From Tenacibaculum discolor (GTDB lineage: Bacteria > Bacteroidota > Bacteroidia > Flavobacteriales > Flavobacteriaceae), in assembly GCF_003664185.1 (NCBI RefSeq), contig NZ_RCCS01000009.1:247599-311598 (forward strand): a DNA stretch of 64,000 nucleotides. Reading direction: 5' to 3'. Positions 8,681 to 18,257 of the stretch are shown here, in pieces. Below the pieces are notes generated by a model, which was given only the letters and a program-made list of their open reading frames with translations, did not search any database and had not been told where the DNA came from. The translations under genes and the position numbers were made by a program. How positions within the stretch are numbered: the stretch's first letter is position 1; each line of letters opens with the position of its first letter.

Positions 8681-9661
8681 ATGAAAACAGTACAATTTAG
8701 AGAAGCCGTTTGCGAAGCAATGAGCGAGGAAATGCGTAGAGACGAAAGCATTTACTTGATTGGAGAAGAAGTTGCTGAGTATAATGGTGCATATAAAGCC
8801 AGCAAAGGAATGTTAGACGAGTTTGGTGCTAAACGCGTTATTGATGCTCCTATTGCCGAATTAGGCTTTGGTGGTATTGCTGTAGGATCAGCAATGAACG
8901 GTAACCGCCCTATTGTTGAGTATATGACTTTCAATTTCTCGTTAGTGGGAATTGACCAAATTATTAACAATGCTGCGAAAATCCGTCAAATGAGTGGTGG
9001 ACAGTTTAACTGCCCTATTGTTTTTCGTGGACCTACAGCTTCTGCTGGTCAATTAGCAGCAACACACTCACAAGCTTTTGAAAGCTGGTATGCTAACTGC
9101 CCTGGATTAAAAGTAATTGTTCCTTCTAATCCATACGACGCAAAAGGTTTATTAAAAGCTGCTATTCGTGATGATGATCCAGTAATTTTTATGGAATCTG
9201 AGCAAATGTATGGTGATAAAATGGAAATTCCTGAAGGAGAATACATTATTCCTATTGGAGTTGCTGATATTAAAAGAGAAGGTTCAGATGTAACTGTAGT
9301 ATCTTTTGGTAAAATTATAAAAGAAGCTTACAAAGCTGCTGACGAATTAGCTAAAGAAGGAATTTCAGTTGAAATTATCGATTTACGCACCGTTCGTCCA
9401 ATGGATCATAAAACTATTTTAGAATCTGTTAAGAAAACTAACAGATTGGTAATTTTAGAAGAAGCATGGCCATTTGGAAGTGTTTCATCAGAAATTACTT
9501 TTAGGGTACAAGATGAAGCATTTGATTATTTAGATGCTCCTATTAAAAGGATTACAACTGCTGATGCTCCTGCTCCTTATTCTCCTGTGTTATTGGAGGA
9601 ATGGTTACCAAATGCAAATGATGTTGTATCAGCCGTAAAAGAGGTAATGTACCGCAAATAA
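8681..9661 (+). CDS. pdhB: Pyruvate dehydrogenase E1 component, beta subunit
   Basis: 326 aa alpha-ketoacid dehydrogenase E1 beta. It begins MKTVQFREAVCEAMSEEMRR, the flavobacterial PdhB start; the frame extends 26 codons upstream but those lie over the promoter box, so ATG 8681 is used. It forms the E1 heterotetramer with PdhA and makes acetyl-CoA from pyruvate with thiamine diphosphate. Landmarks are the EVAEYNGAYKASKGM stretch and the C-terminal transketolase domain (LRTVRPMDHKTI, LEEAWPFGSVS). pdhA and the E2 gene are not adjacent. A branched-chain E1 beta is less likely from the N-terminus. Confidence 0.9.
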   Translation: MKTVQFREAVCEAMSEEMRRDESIYLIGEEVAEYNGAYKASKGMLDEFGAKRVIDAPIAELGFGGIAVGSAMNGNRPIVEYMTFNFSLVGIDQIINNAAKIRQMSGGQFNCPIVFRGPTASAGQLAATHSQAFESWYANCPGLKVIVPSNPYDAKGLLKAAIRDDDPVIFMESEQMYGDKMEIPEGEYIIPIGVADIKREGSDVTVVSFGKIIKEAYKAADELAKEGISVEIIDLRTVRPMDHKTILESVKKTNRLVILEEAWPFGSVSSEITFRVQDEAFDYLDAPIKRITTADAPAPYSPVLLEEWLPNANDVVSAVKEVMYRK

Positions 9662-9691
9662 TTGAAGAAAAAAGAAATTGAAAAATAAATT

Positions 9692-9723
9692 AAAATCCTT
9701 TTGACTCTGGTCAAAAGGATTTT
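9692..9723 (+). terminator. Terminator between pdhB and the DUF5686 gene
   Basis: Perfect 14-bp inverted repeat AAAATCCTTTTGAC / GTCAAAAGGATTTT around a TCTG loop, ending in a T-rich tail, 30 bp after pdhB. The next start codon is only 13 bp on, so the hairpin separates the two genes. Confidence 0.75.
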
Positions 9724-9736
9724 GTAGTAAAAAAAA

Positions 9737-12268
9737 ATGATGAAACATCTTCTTACCTTACTATTACTACTAGCTACCAATGTTTTATGTGCACAATTAA
9801 CCATACAAGGTAAAGTAGTTGACGAGTTTGACACTCCAATGCCTTTCGTTAATGTCATCCTAAAAAACACTACGCACGGAACCACTACTGACGATAACGG
9901 TAGATTTTATCTAAAAACAAATAAATACAGAGGTGTACTCGAAATATCTTTTGTAGGATTCCAAACGCAAACAATAAAAGTTAGTCAAAAGACAAAGTTT
10001 TTAAGTATTGTTTTAAAAGAGGAAAGTAATGAGTTAGAAGAAGTTGTTATTGTTACCAAACCTAAAAAACGTTTAAAGAAAAAGGAAAACCCTGCCTATA
10101 GAATTTTAAAAGAAATTTGGAAACGTAAACGAAAAAATGGTCTTGACTTAGTTGATCATTATCAATACAAAAAAAACACATCCATAGAAATAGGGCTAAA
10201 CAACTTAGATACACTGTTCTTGAAAAAGATATTTAAAAAAGAGTATAAACAAGCTCTTCAAGAAATAAATTATGATAGCGATGGAATAAACTACTACATT
10301 CCTATTTTCTTAAATGAACAAGTTGCTAATGTTTATGGAGACAATAAAAACAACAATATTAGAGAAGATATTGAGGCTGAAAAATCTGAAGGTTTAAGTG
10401 CCCAAGGTTTTATTTTTGATAGAATGGCTAATACTTTTCAAAATGTTGATGTTTTTAAAAACAATATCAATTTACTTCAAAAGCCCTTTGTTAGTCCTTT
10501 ATCTACTGATGGCTTTTCTACTTACGATTATGTTTTATATGATAGTATTGTAAACAATAATAAAAAACTCTACAACATTTACTTCTTCCCAAGAAGGGAT
10601 GGTGATTTAGCTTTTCAAGGGAACTTTTGGGTAGCTGACAAAAACTTCTCTATCAAAAAACTAAAAATGAAAGTCCACAAAAGCATTAACTTAAACTTTG
10701 TAAGAGGGCTTACTTTTGAAAAAGAATTTGAAGTACGAAACGATAGTATATACATCCCCACTAAAAATGCCTATGAAGGTGACTTTACTTTTATTGACAA
10801 AAATGAAAGCAACAAAGGATTAACTATTAAAAAGAATATTACTTTTAAGAATTATGTTTTAAACAAGGCACTTCCTAAAAACTTCTATGAACAAACTATT
10901 GAAAAAATAAGGCCTGATCAATACAAAAAAGAAGAGTCTTATTGGGCAGATGTTCAATCCAATGAAAGTAAAAACACCTACAAATTAATTGAAAGTGTCA
11001 AAGAAAAAAAACAAATAAAAAACCTAACTGGATTAATAAACACTGTAGCTAGTGGATATATAAACACCAAATTTGGTGTACAAATTGGGCCTTTATGGAC
11101 TGCTTTTGCTAACAATCAGGTAGAAGGATTCAGAACCAAAATGGGATTCAGAACCTTTATTACTAAAGATGATCGTTTTCGCCTAGGAGGTCATGTTGCT
11201 TACGGTTTTAAAGACAAAAAAGCAAAGTATGGTGCAGAAGCTCGCTATCTTCTATCTTATAAACCAAGAATTGCTGTTGGTGTTGCATATCAAAAAGATA
11301 TTGAACAATTGGGTAGTACCCTATTAAACACAACACAACTTTTAGGGAGAAGTTTTGGTACGGCTGCATTATTTTCTAGAGGAGATAATTTCTTTTTATC
11401 TAATATTGAAAAAATAGCTACAAATTTTGATTACCAAGTTCAACAGAACTTACATGTAGGGTTTAATTTTTCTCACTCAAAAATAGCTTCAGCTTCTGAG
11501 AAAGATTTCTCCATGAATTACATTGATGAAAACGGAAATATTCAATCAAGAGTTACTGATGTAGCTTCCGACATTTATGTTTCTTTCACTCCTGGAAGAT
11601 TTGTATATGGGTTAGGTGTAGAAAGACGTTTTGGACGAAACGTATTTCCTACTTTCGTATTAAACTACCGAAAAGGTTATAAAGGACCTTTTAATGGAAC
11701 TCACAGTTACGATAAAATCCAATTCAAATACAGCCAACCTATTCTACTTAGTAAGTTTGGAACTTTAGACGCTAGCATTGAAGCAGGAAAAACATTTGGC
11801 ACTGTTCCTGTTGCTTTATTAAGCCCAATACCTGCCAACCAAACGTTTTCATTAGTAAAAGATACTTTTGCCTTACTTAATTACTACGATTTTGTTGCTG
11901 ACGAATATTTAGCAGGACATTTTGAACACCATTTTAATGGTTATATTCTGAATAGAATTCCGCTATTGAAAAAATTAAAATTAAGAAGTTTAGTTTCTTT
12001 TAGAGCTGCTTATGGAAATATATCTCAAGAGAATAGAGCTATAAACGATGGCTTATCTAATAGCAGTGGAGCTTATAACATTAACTACAACGCTCCAAAT
12101 AAACTATATTATGAATATAGTGTTGGGCTAGAAAATATTGGTTATGGTAACTTACGTTTTCTGAGAATTGATGCTATTTGGAGAAGTAATTATACACCTC
12201 CAACAGGATCAGTTGTTACTCCAACACCAAAGTTTGCAATCCGTATAGGTATTAAACCTGGCTTATAA
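9737..12268 (+). CDS. DUF5686 outer-membrane protein with carboxypeptidase-regulatory-like domain
   Basis: 843 aa. Signal peptide at residues 1-20 (MMKHLLTLLLLLATNVLCAQ). A carboxypeptidase-D regulatory-like Ig domain spans about 22-105 (IQGKVVDEFDTPMPFVNV, TTDDNGRFYL). The rest is a DUF5686 domain rich in beta strands and ending in an aromatic-containing strand, consistent with an outer-membrane beta barrel. There is no TonB plug domain or SusD partner, so this is not a TonB receptor. Substrate and role are unknown; the family is widespread in Bacteroidota. A second ATG one codon on is an equally good start. Confidence 0.8.
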   Translation: MMKHLLTLLLLLATNVLCAQLTIQGKVVDEFDTPMPFVNVILKNTTHGTTTDDNGRFYLKTNKYRGVLEISFVGFQTQTIKVSQKTKFLSIVLKEESNELEEVVIVTKPKKRLKKKENPAYRILKEIWKRKRKNGLDLVDHYQYKKNTSIEIGLNNLDTLFLKKIFKKEYKQALQEINYDSDGINYYIPIFLNEQVANVYGDNKNNNIREDIEAEKSEGLSAQGFIFDRMANTFQNVDVFKNNINLLQKPFVSPLSTDGFSTYDYVLYDSIVNNNKKLYNIYFFPRRDGDLAFQGNFWVADKNFSIKKLKMKVHKSINLNFVRGLTFEKEFEVRNDSIYIPTKNAYEGDFTFIDKNESNKGLTIKKNITFKNYVLNKALPKNFYEQTIEKIRPDQYKKEESYWADVQSNESKNTYKLIESVKEKKQIKNLTGLINTVASGYINTKFGVQIGPLWTAFANNQVEGFRTKMGFRTFITKDDRFRLGGHVAYGFKDKKAKYGAEARYLLSYKPRIAVGVAYQKDIEQLGSTLLNTTQLLGRSFGTAALFSRGDNFFLSNIEKIATNFDYQVQQNLHVGFNFSHSKIASASEKDFSMNYIDENGNIQSRVTDVASDIYVSFTPGRFVYGLGVERRFGRNVFPTFVLNYRKGYKGPFNGTHSYDKIQFKYSQPILLSKFGTLDASIEAGKTFGTVPVALLSPIPANQTFSLVKDTFALLNYYDFVADEYLAGHFEHHFNGYILNRIPLLKKLKLRSLVSFRAAYGNISQENRAINDGLSNSSGAYNINYNAPNKLYYEYSVGLENIGYGNLRFLRIDAIWRSNYTPPTGSVVTPTPKFAIRIGIKPGL

Positions 12269-12325
12269 TCATACATTTAACCATAAATTACCTTTATTTT
12301 TTCTTTAAAAAAACTAATAAATCAC

Positions 12326-12333
12326 TACTTTTG
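12326..12333 (+). promoter_or_regulatory. Candidate -7 box for ppa
   Basis: TACTTTTG fits TAnnTTTG, 38 bp before the ppa ATG. The upstream region is too AT-rich to call a -33 element. Confidence 0.5.
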
Positions 12334-12371
12334 CAAACCGATTTTAGAAAACGAAGAAAAGTTTAGAATAT

Positions 12372-12899
12372 ATGACCGCAAAAGAAAGAAAAACAGTTGA
12401 TGTTTTAATTGAAATACCAAAAGGTAGTAGAAACAAGTACGAATACGATTTTGATTTAGGAAAAATTCGTTTTGACAGAATGTTATTCTCTTCAATGATG
12501 TACCCTGGAGACTATGGGTTTATTCCTCAAACTTTAGCATTAGATGATGATCCATTAGATGTTTTAGTTTTAGGTGCTGAACCAACTTTCCCGATGTGTG
12601 TTATGGAGGTAAAACCAATTGGTGTTTTCCATATGGCAGACGAAAAAGGTCCAGATGAAAAGATTGTTTGTGTACCAGTATCTGATCCTATTTGGAACAG
12701 GTATAATGATATCACAGATTTAAACCCTCACCGTCAAAAAGAAATTACACACTTCTTCCAAGTATATAAAGACTTAGAAAAGAAAAAAGTTGATATCGGA
12801 GACTGGGGTAATGCAGATGAAGCTTACGAAATTTTAGATAAATGTTTAGAGCGTTATGAGAATAGCGAACATAAAGCTAATGGAAATTTCAAGATTTAA
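12372..12899 (+). CDS. ppa: Soluble inorganic pyrophosphatase
   Basis: 175 aa family I pyrophosphatase that hydrolyses PPi to phosphate in the cytoplasm. Landmarks: YEYDFDLG, RMLFSSMMYPGDYGFIP (active-site region) and the DDDPLDVLVLG metal-binding acid cluster around residues 57-67. Immediately followed by a strong terminator and then the membrane pyrophosphatase hppA, so the two PPi-consuming enzymes are neighbours but separately transcribed. Confidence 0.95.
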   Translation: MTAKERKTVDVLIEIPKGSRNKYEYDFDLGKIRFDRMLFSSMMYPGDYGFIPQTLALDDDPLDVLVLGAEPTFPMCVMEVKPIGVFHMADEKGPDEKIVCVPVSDPIWNRYNDITDLNPHRQKEITHFFQVYKDLEKKKVDIGDWGNADEAYEILDKCLERYENSEHKANGNFKI

Positions 12900-12925
12900 T
12901 CTGTAAAAATTATCCTATATAAAAC

Positions 12926-12959
12926 AAAAAACCTCTCAGTTACAACTGAGAGGTTTTTT
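12926..12959 (+). terminator. Terminator after ppa
   Basis: Hairpin with CCTCTCAGT / ACTGAGAGG stem extended by A6/T6 flanks, ending in TTTTTTG, 27 bp after the ppa stop. Confidence 0.85.
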
Positions 12960-12978
12960 GTTTAGTTATTGATTTTGT

Positions 12979-12986
12979 TATATTTA
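12979..12986 (+). promoter_or_regulatory. Candidate promoter of hppA
   Basis: TATATTTA, one mismatch to TAnnTTTG, with a TTG at 12958-12960 giving 18-bp spacing, close to the Bacteroidota -33/-7 layout. Lies 33 bp before the hppA ATG. Confidence 0.5.
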
Positions 12987-13018
12987 CGAACACTTATAAC
13001 TAATCAAATAACAATAAC

Positions 13019-15457
13019 ATGAAACAAAACATGATATATGTGCCAATACTTTTGGCACTTTTAGGACTCATTTTTATGTATATAAAAATGATCTGGGTTA
13101 AAAAACAAGATGCAGGAAATGAAAAAATGCAATCCATTTCAAAAAGTATTAAAGAAGGAGCTCTTGCTTTTTTAGCTGCCGAATATCGATTATTACTAAT
13201 CTTTGTTATTATCGCTTCATTAGCTTTATTCGGAATCTCTCAATTAGTAGAAACAACCAGCATTATGATTGTTCCTGCATTTATAATAGGAGCAATTTTT
13301 TCTGCACTAGCAGGAAACATAGGAATGCGTATTGCAACCGATGCTAACGCAAGAACAGCTGAAGCTGCAAAAACTAGTCTGCCACAAGCTTTAAAAGTAT
13401 CTTTTGGTGGTGGAACCGTAATGGGACTTGGTGTCGCTGGTTTAGCTGTTTTAGGTCTAAGTTTATTTTTTCTAATATTCGTCGGTCAATTTATTACAGA
13501 TGATGGAAATTTCTATAATGAAATGACTGTCGTACTAGAAGCTTTAGCTGGTTTTTCTCTAGGAGCTGAATCTATTGCTTTATTTGCTCGTGTTGGTGGA
13601 GGTATTTATACCAAGGCTGCCGATGTAGGTGCCGATTTAGTAGGTAAAGTAGAAGCAGGAATCCCAGAAGACGACCCTCGTAATCCTGCTACCATTGCAG
13701 ATAACGTTGGTGATAACGTTGGTGATGTTGCTGGTATGGGTGCTGATTTATTTGGTTCATACGTAGCAACAGTATTAGCAGCCATGGTTCTTGGAAACTA
13801 TGTTATTAGAGATATGTCAATAGACTCTACTTTTTCCGATGCATTTAACGGAATGGGACCAATATTACTTCCGTTAGTAATTGCTGGAGTTGGTATTGTA
13901 GCTTCCATTATTGGAACTTTCTTGGTAGGAATTAAAGACAATACAGCAAAAGAAGCAGAAGTACAAAAAGCATTAGATACAGGAAACTGGGTTGCTATTA
14001 TTTTAACCTTAGCAGCAAGTTTCTTCTTAATTAAATGGATGCTTCCTGAAACAATGCAAATGAAATTCTTTGGGGCAGGTTTTAAAGAAGTGCCTTCTAT
14101 AAATGTATTTTGGTCAGCCTGTATTGGTTTAGCCGTAGGTGCTTTAATTTCTATGGTTACTTCTTACTACACAAGCCTAGGAAAAAAACCTGTATTAACT
14201 ATTGTACAAAATAGTGCTACAGGAGCTGGTACTAATATTATTGCTGGTTTAGCTGTAGGTATGAAGTCTACTTTCTTGTCTGTTTTATTATTTGCAGCTG
14301 CAATTTACGGTTCATATTATTTTGCAGGGTTTTACGGAGTTGCTTTAGCAGCTTCAGCAATGATGGCAACTACTGCTATGCAATTGGCTATTGATGCTTT
14401 CGGACCTATTGCTGACAATGCTGGTGGAGTTGCTGAAATGAGCGAATTAGAAGATCATGTTCGTGAGCGTACTGATATATTAGACTCTGTTGGAAACACA
14501 ACTGCTGCGGTTGGTAAAGGTTTTGCCATTGCTTCTGCTGCCTTAACTGCTTTAGCTTTATTTGCAGCTTATGTAACTTTTACAGGAATTGACGGGATAA
14601 ATATTTTTAAAGCAGATGTATTAGCTATGCTATTTGTTGGAGGAATGATTCCTGTAATATTTTCAGCATTGGCAATGCAATCAGTGGGAAAAGCAGCTAT
14701 GGAAATGGTACACGAAGTACGTCGTCAGTTTAAAGAAATTCCAGGAATTATGGAAGGAACAGGTACCCCTGAATACGCAAAATGTGTAGATATCTCAACC
14801 AAAGCTGCCTTAAAAGAAATGATTTTACCAGGGCTAATAACTATCATCACCCCAATTATTATCGGATTATTATTTGGCCCTGAACCTTTAGGTGGTTATA
14901 TGGCTGGTGTTTGTGTATCAGGTGTTATGTGGGCTATTTTCCAAAATAATGCTGGTGGTGCATGGGACAACGCTAAGAAATCTTTTGAAGCAGGTGTTGA
15001 AATCAACGGAGAAATGACCTACAAAGGTTCTGATGCTCATAAAGCAGCAGTTACTGGTGATACTGTTGGAGACCCTTTTAAAGACACCTCTGGACCCTCA
15101 ATGAATATTTTAATTAAACTTACATGTTTAGTTGGTTTAGTTATTGCTCCAATATTAGGCGGGCATACTTCTTCTGAAACAAATGAAGAGACAGAAAACA
15201 TTAAAGTTTGGATTGACAAGAATGGTGAAAAACATGAAATAAAACTTTCTACTGATGCTGAATTTACTACAGAAAACAAATTAGAAAACATCGTTAAAGT
15301 AAATATTGAAAAGAATGACGATGGTACTGCTAAAGCAACCATTACAACCACTACTATTAAAAAAGGTGAAGAAGTAACTGAAGAAAAAACTTTTGAAGGT
15401 ACTTTAGAAGAAGTTGAAAAGAAAATTAAAGAATACGAAAATTCAAAAAAAGAATAA
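13019..15457 (+). CDS. hppA: Membrane-bound ion-translocating pyrophosphatase
   Basis: 812 aa with about 16 membrane segments. It couples PPi hydrolysis to H+ (or Na+) export across the inner membrane. Substrate-site motifs are present: [11 protein letters not shown] near residue 200, [19 protein letters not shown] near 230, and the late [14 protein letters not shown]. At the K+ determinant the sequence reads [10 protein letters not shown], with Ala where K+-independent enzymes have Lys, so a K+-dependent enzyme is expected. Odd: about 95 residues after the last membrane segment form a charged, Thr- and Lys-rich tail, longer than in most homologues I know. It follows ppa. Confidence 0.93.
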   Translation: MKQNMIYVPILLALLGLIFMYIKMIWVKKQDAGNEKMQSISKSIKEGALAFLAAEYRLLLIFVIIASLALFGISQLVETTSIMIVPAFIIGAIFSALAGNIGMRIATDANARTAEAAKTSLPQALKVSFGGGTVMGLGVAGLAVLGLSLFFLIFVGQFITDDGNFYNEMTVVLEALAGFSLGAESIALFARVGGGIYTKAADVGADLVGKVEAGIPEDDPRNPATIADNVGDNVGDVAGMGADLFGSYVATVLAAMVLGNYVIRDMSIDSTFSDAFNGMGPILLPLVIAGVGIVASIIGTFLVGIKDNTAKEAEVQKALDTGNWVAIILTLAASFFLIKWMLPETMQMKFFGAGFKEVPSINVFWSACIGLAVGALISMVTSYYTSLGKKPVLTIVQNSATGAGTNIIAGLAVGMKSTFLSVLLFAAAIYGSYYFAGFYGVALAASAMMATTAMQLAIDAFGPIADNAGGVAEMSELEDHVRERTDILDSVGNTTAAVGKGFAIASAALTALALFAAYVTFTGIDGINIFKADVLAMLFVGGMIPVIFSALAMQSVGKAAMEMVHEVRRQFKEIPGIMEGTGTPEYAKCVDISTKAALKEMILPGLITIITPIIIGLLFGPEPLGGYMAGVCVSGVMWAIFQNNAGGAWDNAKKSFEAGVEINGEMTYKGSDAHKAAVTGDTVGDPFKDTSGPSMNILIKLTCLVGLVIAPILGGHTSSETNEETENIKVWIDKNGEKHEIKLSTDAEFTTENKLENIVKVNIEKNDDGTAKATITTTTIKKGEEVTEEKTFEGTLEEVEKKIKEYENSKKE

Positions 15458-15479
15458 TCCTCAAATTCGTATAAAACTC

Positions 15480-15509
15480 AAACCCGATAGCAGTATTTCT
15501 ATCGGGTTT
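15480..15509 (+). terminator. Terminator after hppA
   Basis: AAACCCGATAG / CTATCGGGTTT inverted repeat with an 8-nt loop, starting 23 bp after the hppA stop. Only three bases separate it from the -7 box of pabB. Confidence 0.75.
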
Positions 15510-15511
15510 CT

Positions 15512-15519
15512 TATTTTTG
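15512..15519 (+). promoter_or_regulatory. Candidate -7 box of pabB, leaderless layout
   Basis: TATTTTTG matches TAnnTTTG and ends only 5 nt before the pabB ATG at 15525. With the usual distance from this box, transcription would begin at or just before the A of the ATG. Confidence 0.5.
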
Positions 15520-15524
15520 TGGCG

Positions 15525-16841
15525 ATGTCAAGAACCGTCCGTATTTTTTCTATAGACACCCCTGAGCTCTTCAAACAAAAGCTGTTTGTTTGGGCTAAAC
15601 AGTTTGAAACAGCTATTTGGTTAGATTCTAATAACTATGAACAACAATACAGCTCTTTTGATTGTGCTTTAGCTGTAGAAGAGTTTACTTCTATTAAAAC
15701 AGATTACTATAACGCTTTTGATAAGCTAAAAGAATATCAATCTTTCACCAAAGACTACATCTTTGGCTACATTAGTTATGATGTTAAAAATGATACTGAA
15801 AGACTAATCTCTAATAATTTTGACGGGCTTCATTTTCCTGACTTGTATTTTTTTCAACCTCAAAAATTAATTTTCATCAAAGGAAATACAGTTGAATTTC
15901 ACTATTTACAAATGATTGATGATGAGCTAGAAGAAGATTTTGAAGACATTATTGAAACCAATTCTATTATTCAAAATCATGAACAAGAAGAAACAGATGA
16001 AGTAAAAATAAAACTCCGAATACATAAAGATGAATACCATCAAAAGGTAGAAAAAGTATTGGAGCATATCCATAGAGGAGATATTTATGAAGCTAACTTC
16101 TGTCAAGAGTTCTATGCAGAAGACACAATCATAAATCCGTATAAAGTATATACACAGTTAAACAAAATATCAGAGCCTCCATTTGCTACTTTTTTTAGAA
16201 ATGACAATCATTACTTGCTTTCTGCTACTCCAGAACGATATATCAGAAAAGAAGCTTCTAAAATTATTTCTCAACCTATAAAAGGAACTGCAAAACGACT
16301 TATCAATACTATTGAAGACGAGAAAATTGCTTTTGATTTAGCTCGTGATGAGAAAGAACGATCAGAAAATATTATGATTGTAGATTTAGTTCGTAACGAC
16401 TTATCAAGAACAGCTAAAAAAGGAAGTGTCCAAGTAGAAGAACTATGTAAAGTATACTCTTTTAAACAAGTTCACCAAATGATTTCTACTGTAGTTTCAG
16501 AAATTGAAAATACTACACATCCAGTTGATGTAATCAAAGACACCTTCCCCATGGGCAGCATGACCGGAGCTCCCAAAATTTCAGCCATGAAAATCATTGA
16601 AGAATTAGAAGAAACCAAACGCGGTTTATACTCTGGAACCGTTGGCTATTTTACTCCAAATGGTGATTTCGATTTTAACGTAGTTATCCGAAGTATTTTA
16701 TACAATGCAGAAAATAAATACGTTTCATACTCAGTTGGTGGTGCTATTACAGCTAAATCTACTCCAGAAAAAGAGTATGAAGAATGCTTACTCAAAGCCA
16801 AGGCTATGAAATATGTTTTAACGCATACTAACAAAAGTTAA
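15525..16841 (+). CDS. pabB: Aminodeoxychorismate synthase component I
   Basis: 438 aa chorismate-binding enzyme for 4-aminobenzoate (folate) synthesis, working with a PabA glutaminase not seen here. The QPIKGTAKR motif carries the Lys typical of PabB (anthranilate synthase TrpE has Ala there). GSMTGAPKISAMKIIEELE and the C-terminal RSILYNA and SVGGAI stretches complete the active site. The N-terminal part is diverged, as usual in this family. I start at ATG 15525 because the longer frame overlaps hppA and runs through its terminator. Distinguished from TrpE and isochorismate synthase by the PIKGT lysine. Confidence 0.88.
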   Translation: MSRTVRIFSIDTPELFKQKLFVWAKQFETAIWLDSNNYEQQYSSFDCALAVEEFTSIKTDYYNAFDKLKEYQSFTKDYIFGYISYDVKNDTERLISNNFDGLHFPDLYFFQPQKLIFIKGNTVEFHYLQMIDDELEEDFEDIIETNSIIQNHEQEETDEVKIKLRIHKDEYHQKVEKVLEHIHRGDIYEANFCQEFYAEDTIINPYKVYTQLNKISEPPFATFFRNDNHYLLSATPERYIRKEASKIISQPIKGTAKRLINTIEDEKIAFDLARDEKERSENIMIVDLVRNDLSRTAKKGSVQVEELCKVYSFKQVHQMISTVVSEIENTTHPVDVIKDTFPMGSMTGAPKISAMKIIEELEETKRGLYSGTVGYFTPNGDFDFNVVIRSILYNAENKYVSYSVGGAITAKSTPEKEYEECLLKAKAMKYVLTHTNKS

Positions 16842-16907
16842 CTATATTTATAACAAATACTCAGAATAAATATTTCTAATCAAAAAACTATTACAAAAAA
16901 TAAAGAG

Positions 16908-17420
16908 ATGAAAAACACATTTAAAATTATATTTTTCGTTGCTGTTATTGCATCAATGACATCTTGTAAAGCTAACAAGTATTCATTTTTAAACGATTAT
17001 CCTACTAAAAATGTTCCTTTGGTTGACAGCACAAACTTTAGCAATCATGTAGAAGGTAAACTATTAACCAAATCGCAACAAGAACTTTTAAAACTTCCTT
17101 CAATTTTTGAAGAACAATTAAATGAGAAAAATGCTAAAATTGGTGTTTCTTACCTTCCTAAAATATCAGAAAACTTTCAATCTGTAGTATATTATTTCTA
17201 TCCAAATAATACTGAGTTAATCTCTATGTTAGTAACTTACGATAAGCAATTCAATATAATTAACAGTCAAGTATTGGCTTATGATGAAATAGCGGAAGGA
17301 ATGTTAAAAACCACTTCTACTCTTAATAAAAATAGCATTGAATTAGTAGAGTATATTTCTGATTCTCCATCTACTATTATTTTTAATATTTTAGAAGACG
17401 GAAACATTACTAGAGACTAA
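16908..17420 (+). CDS. Unknown lipoprotein
   Basis: 170 aa. A lipoprotein signal peptide is clear: hydrophobic stretch to residue 19, then ASMTSC with the lipidated Cys at 20. The remainder is soluble and mixed alpha/beta without a family I recognise. Its stop codon directly abuts the ATG of the hydrolase gene, so both are expected in one transcript with tilS and dsbD. It probably sits in the outer or inner membrane facing the periplasm. Function not assigned. Confidence 0.7.
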   Translation: MKNTFKIIFFVAVIASMTSCKANKYSFLNDYPTKNVPLVDSTNFSNHVEGKLLTKSQQELLKLPSIFEEQLNEKNAKIGVSYLPKISENFQSVVYYFYPNNTELISMLVTYDKQFNIINSQVLAYDEIAEGMLKTTSTLNKNSIELVEYISDSPSTIIFNILEDGNITRD

Positions 17421-18245
17421 ATGACACATCATACATTTACATTCAATTTTCAAAAAACTGAGTTTTTTGGTCAATACTGGAAACCTGAAAACGTAAAAGC
17501 TGTGGTAGTGATTATCCACGGAATGGGAGAGCACTCTGGTAGATATGAACATGTAGCGAAAAAGCTAACAGATAATAATTTTGGAGTAATTGCTTTTGAT
17601 CACTTCGGACATGGTAAAACAACAGGAAAAAGAGGACATAATCCTGGTTACAACTATGTATTAGAAAGTGTAACTAAATTAATTGATAAAGCCAAAGAGG
17701 TTTTTGGCGACAAACCTACCTTTTTATATGGACATTCTATGGGAGGTAATACTGTAATTAATTATACTCTTAGAAAAGAACATCATCTAAAAGGAATTAT
17801 AGCTACAAGTCCTTTTTTACGTTTAGCATTTCAACCACCTGCGTGGAAACTTTCTTTAGGGAAAATAATGCAAAAAATAGCTCCTTCAATTACTTTAGGT
17901 AATGAATTAGATGCAAATGATATATCTCGTGATCCTGTTGAAGTTGAAAAATATAGCAATGACCCTTTAGTTCATGATAAAGTTAGCCCTAATTTCTCTT
18001 TATCCTTTATTGATGCTGGTGAATGGGCTATAAAAAATGCTTCCACTCTAAAAACACCAATGTTACTATTACACGGTACAGGAGATAAAATTATTGATTA
18101 TAAAGGCACGGAAGCTTTTGCTAACAATGCACCTAAAGCCAGTATAAAATTATATGAAGGCGGATATCATGAGTTACAAAATGACTTATGTAAAGAAGAA
18201 ATGTTACAAGATGTTGTAAACTGGTTAAACACTCAATTACAATAA
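17421..18245 (+). CDS. Alpha/beta hydrolase, monoacylglycerol lipase-like
   Basis: 274 aa. The serine nucleophile lies in GHSMGG (YGHSMGGNT) near residue 107; the oxyanion region is VIIHGMGEHSGRY near 30-42; GTGDKIIDYKGTEAF supplies the acid and GGYHELQND the catalytic His. This pattern is that of the serine aminopeptidase S33/monoglyceride lipase-type family (Hydrolase_4). No signal peptide, so cytoplasmic. The start directly follows the stop of the lipoprotein gene, and tilS begins 12 bp after. The physiological ester substrate cannot be told from sequence. Confidence 0.85.
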   Translation: MTHHTFTFNFQKTEFFGQYWKPENVKAVVVIIHGMGEHSGRYEHVAKKLTDNNFGVIAFDHFGHGKTTGKRGHNPGYNYVLESVTKLIDKAKEVFGDKPTFLYGHSMGGNTVINYTLRKEHHLKGIIATSPFLRLAFQPPAWKLSLGKIMQKIAPSITLGNELDANDISRDPVEVEKYSNDPLVHDKVSPNFSLSFIDAGEWAIKNASTLKTPMLLLHGTGDKIIDYKGTEAFANNAPKASIKLYEGGYHELQNDLCKEEMLQDVVNWLNTQLQ

Positions 18246-18257
18246 TTATCCATCTAA

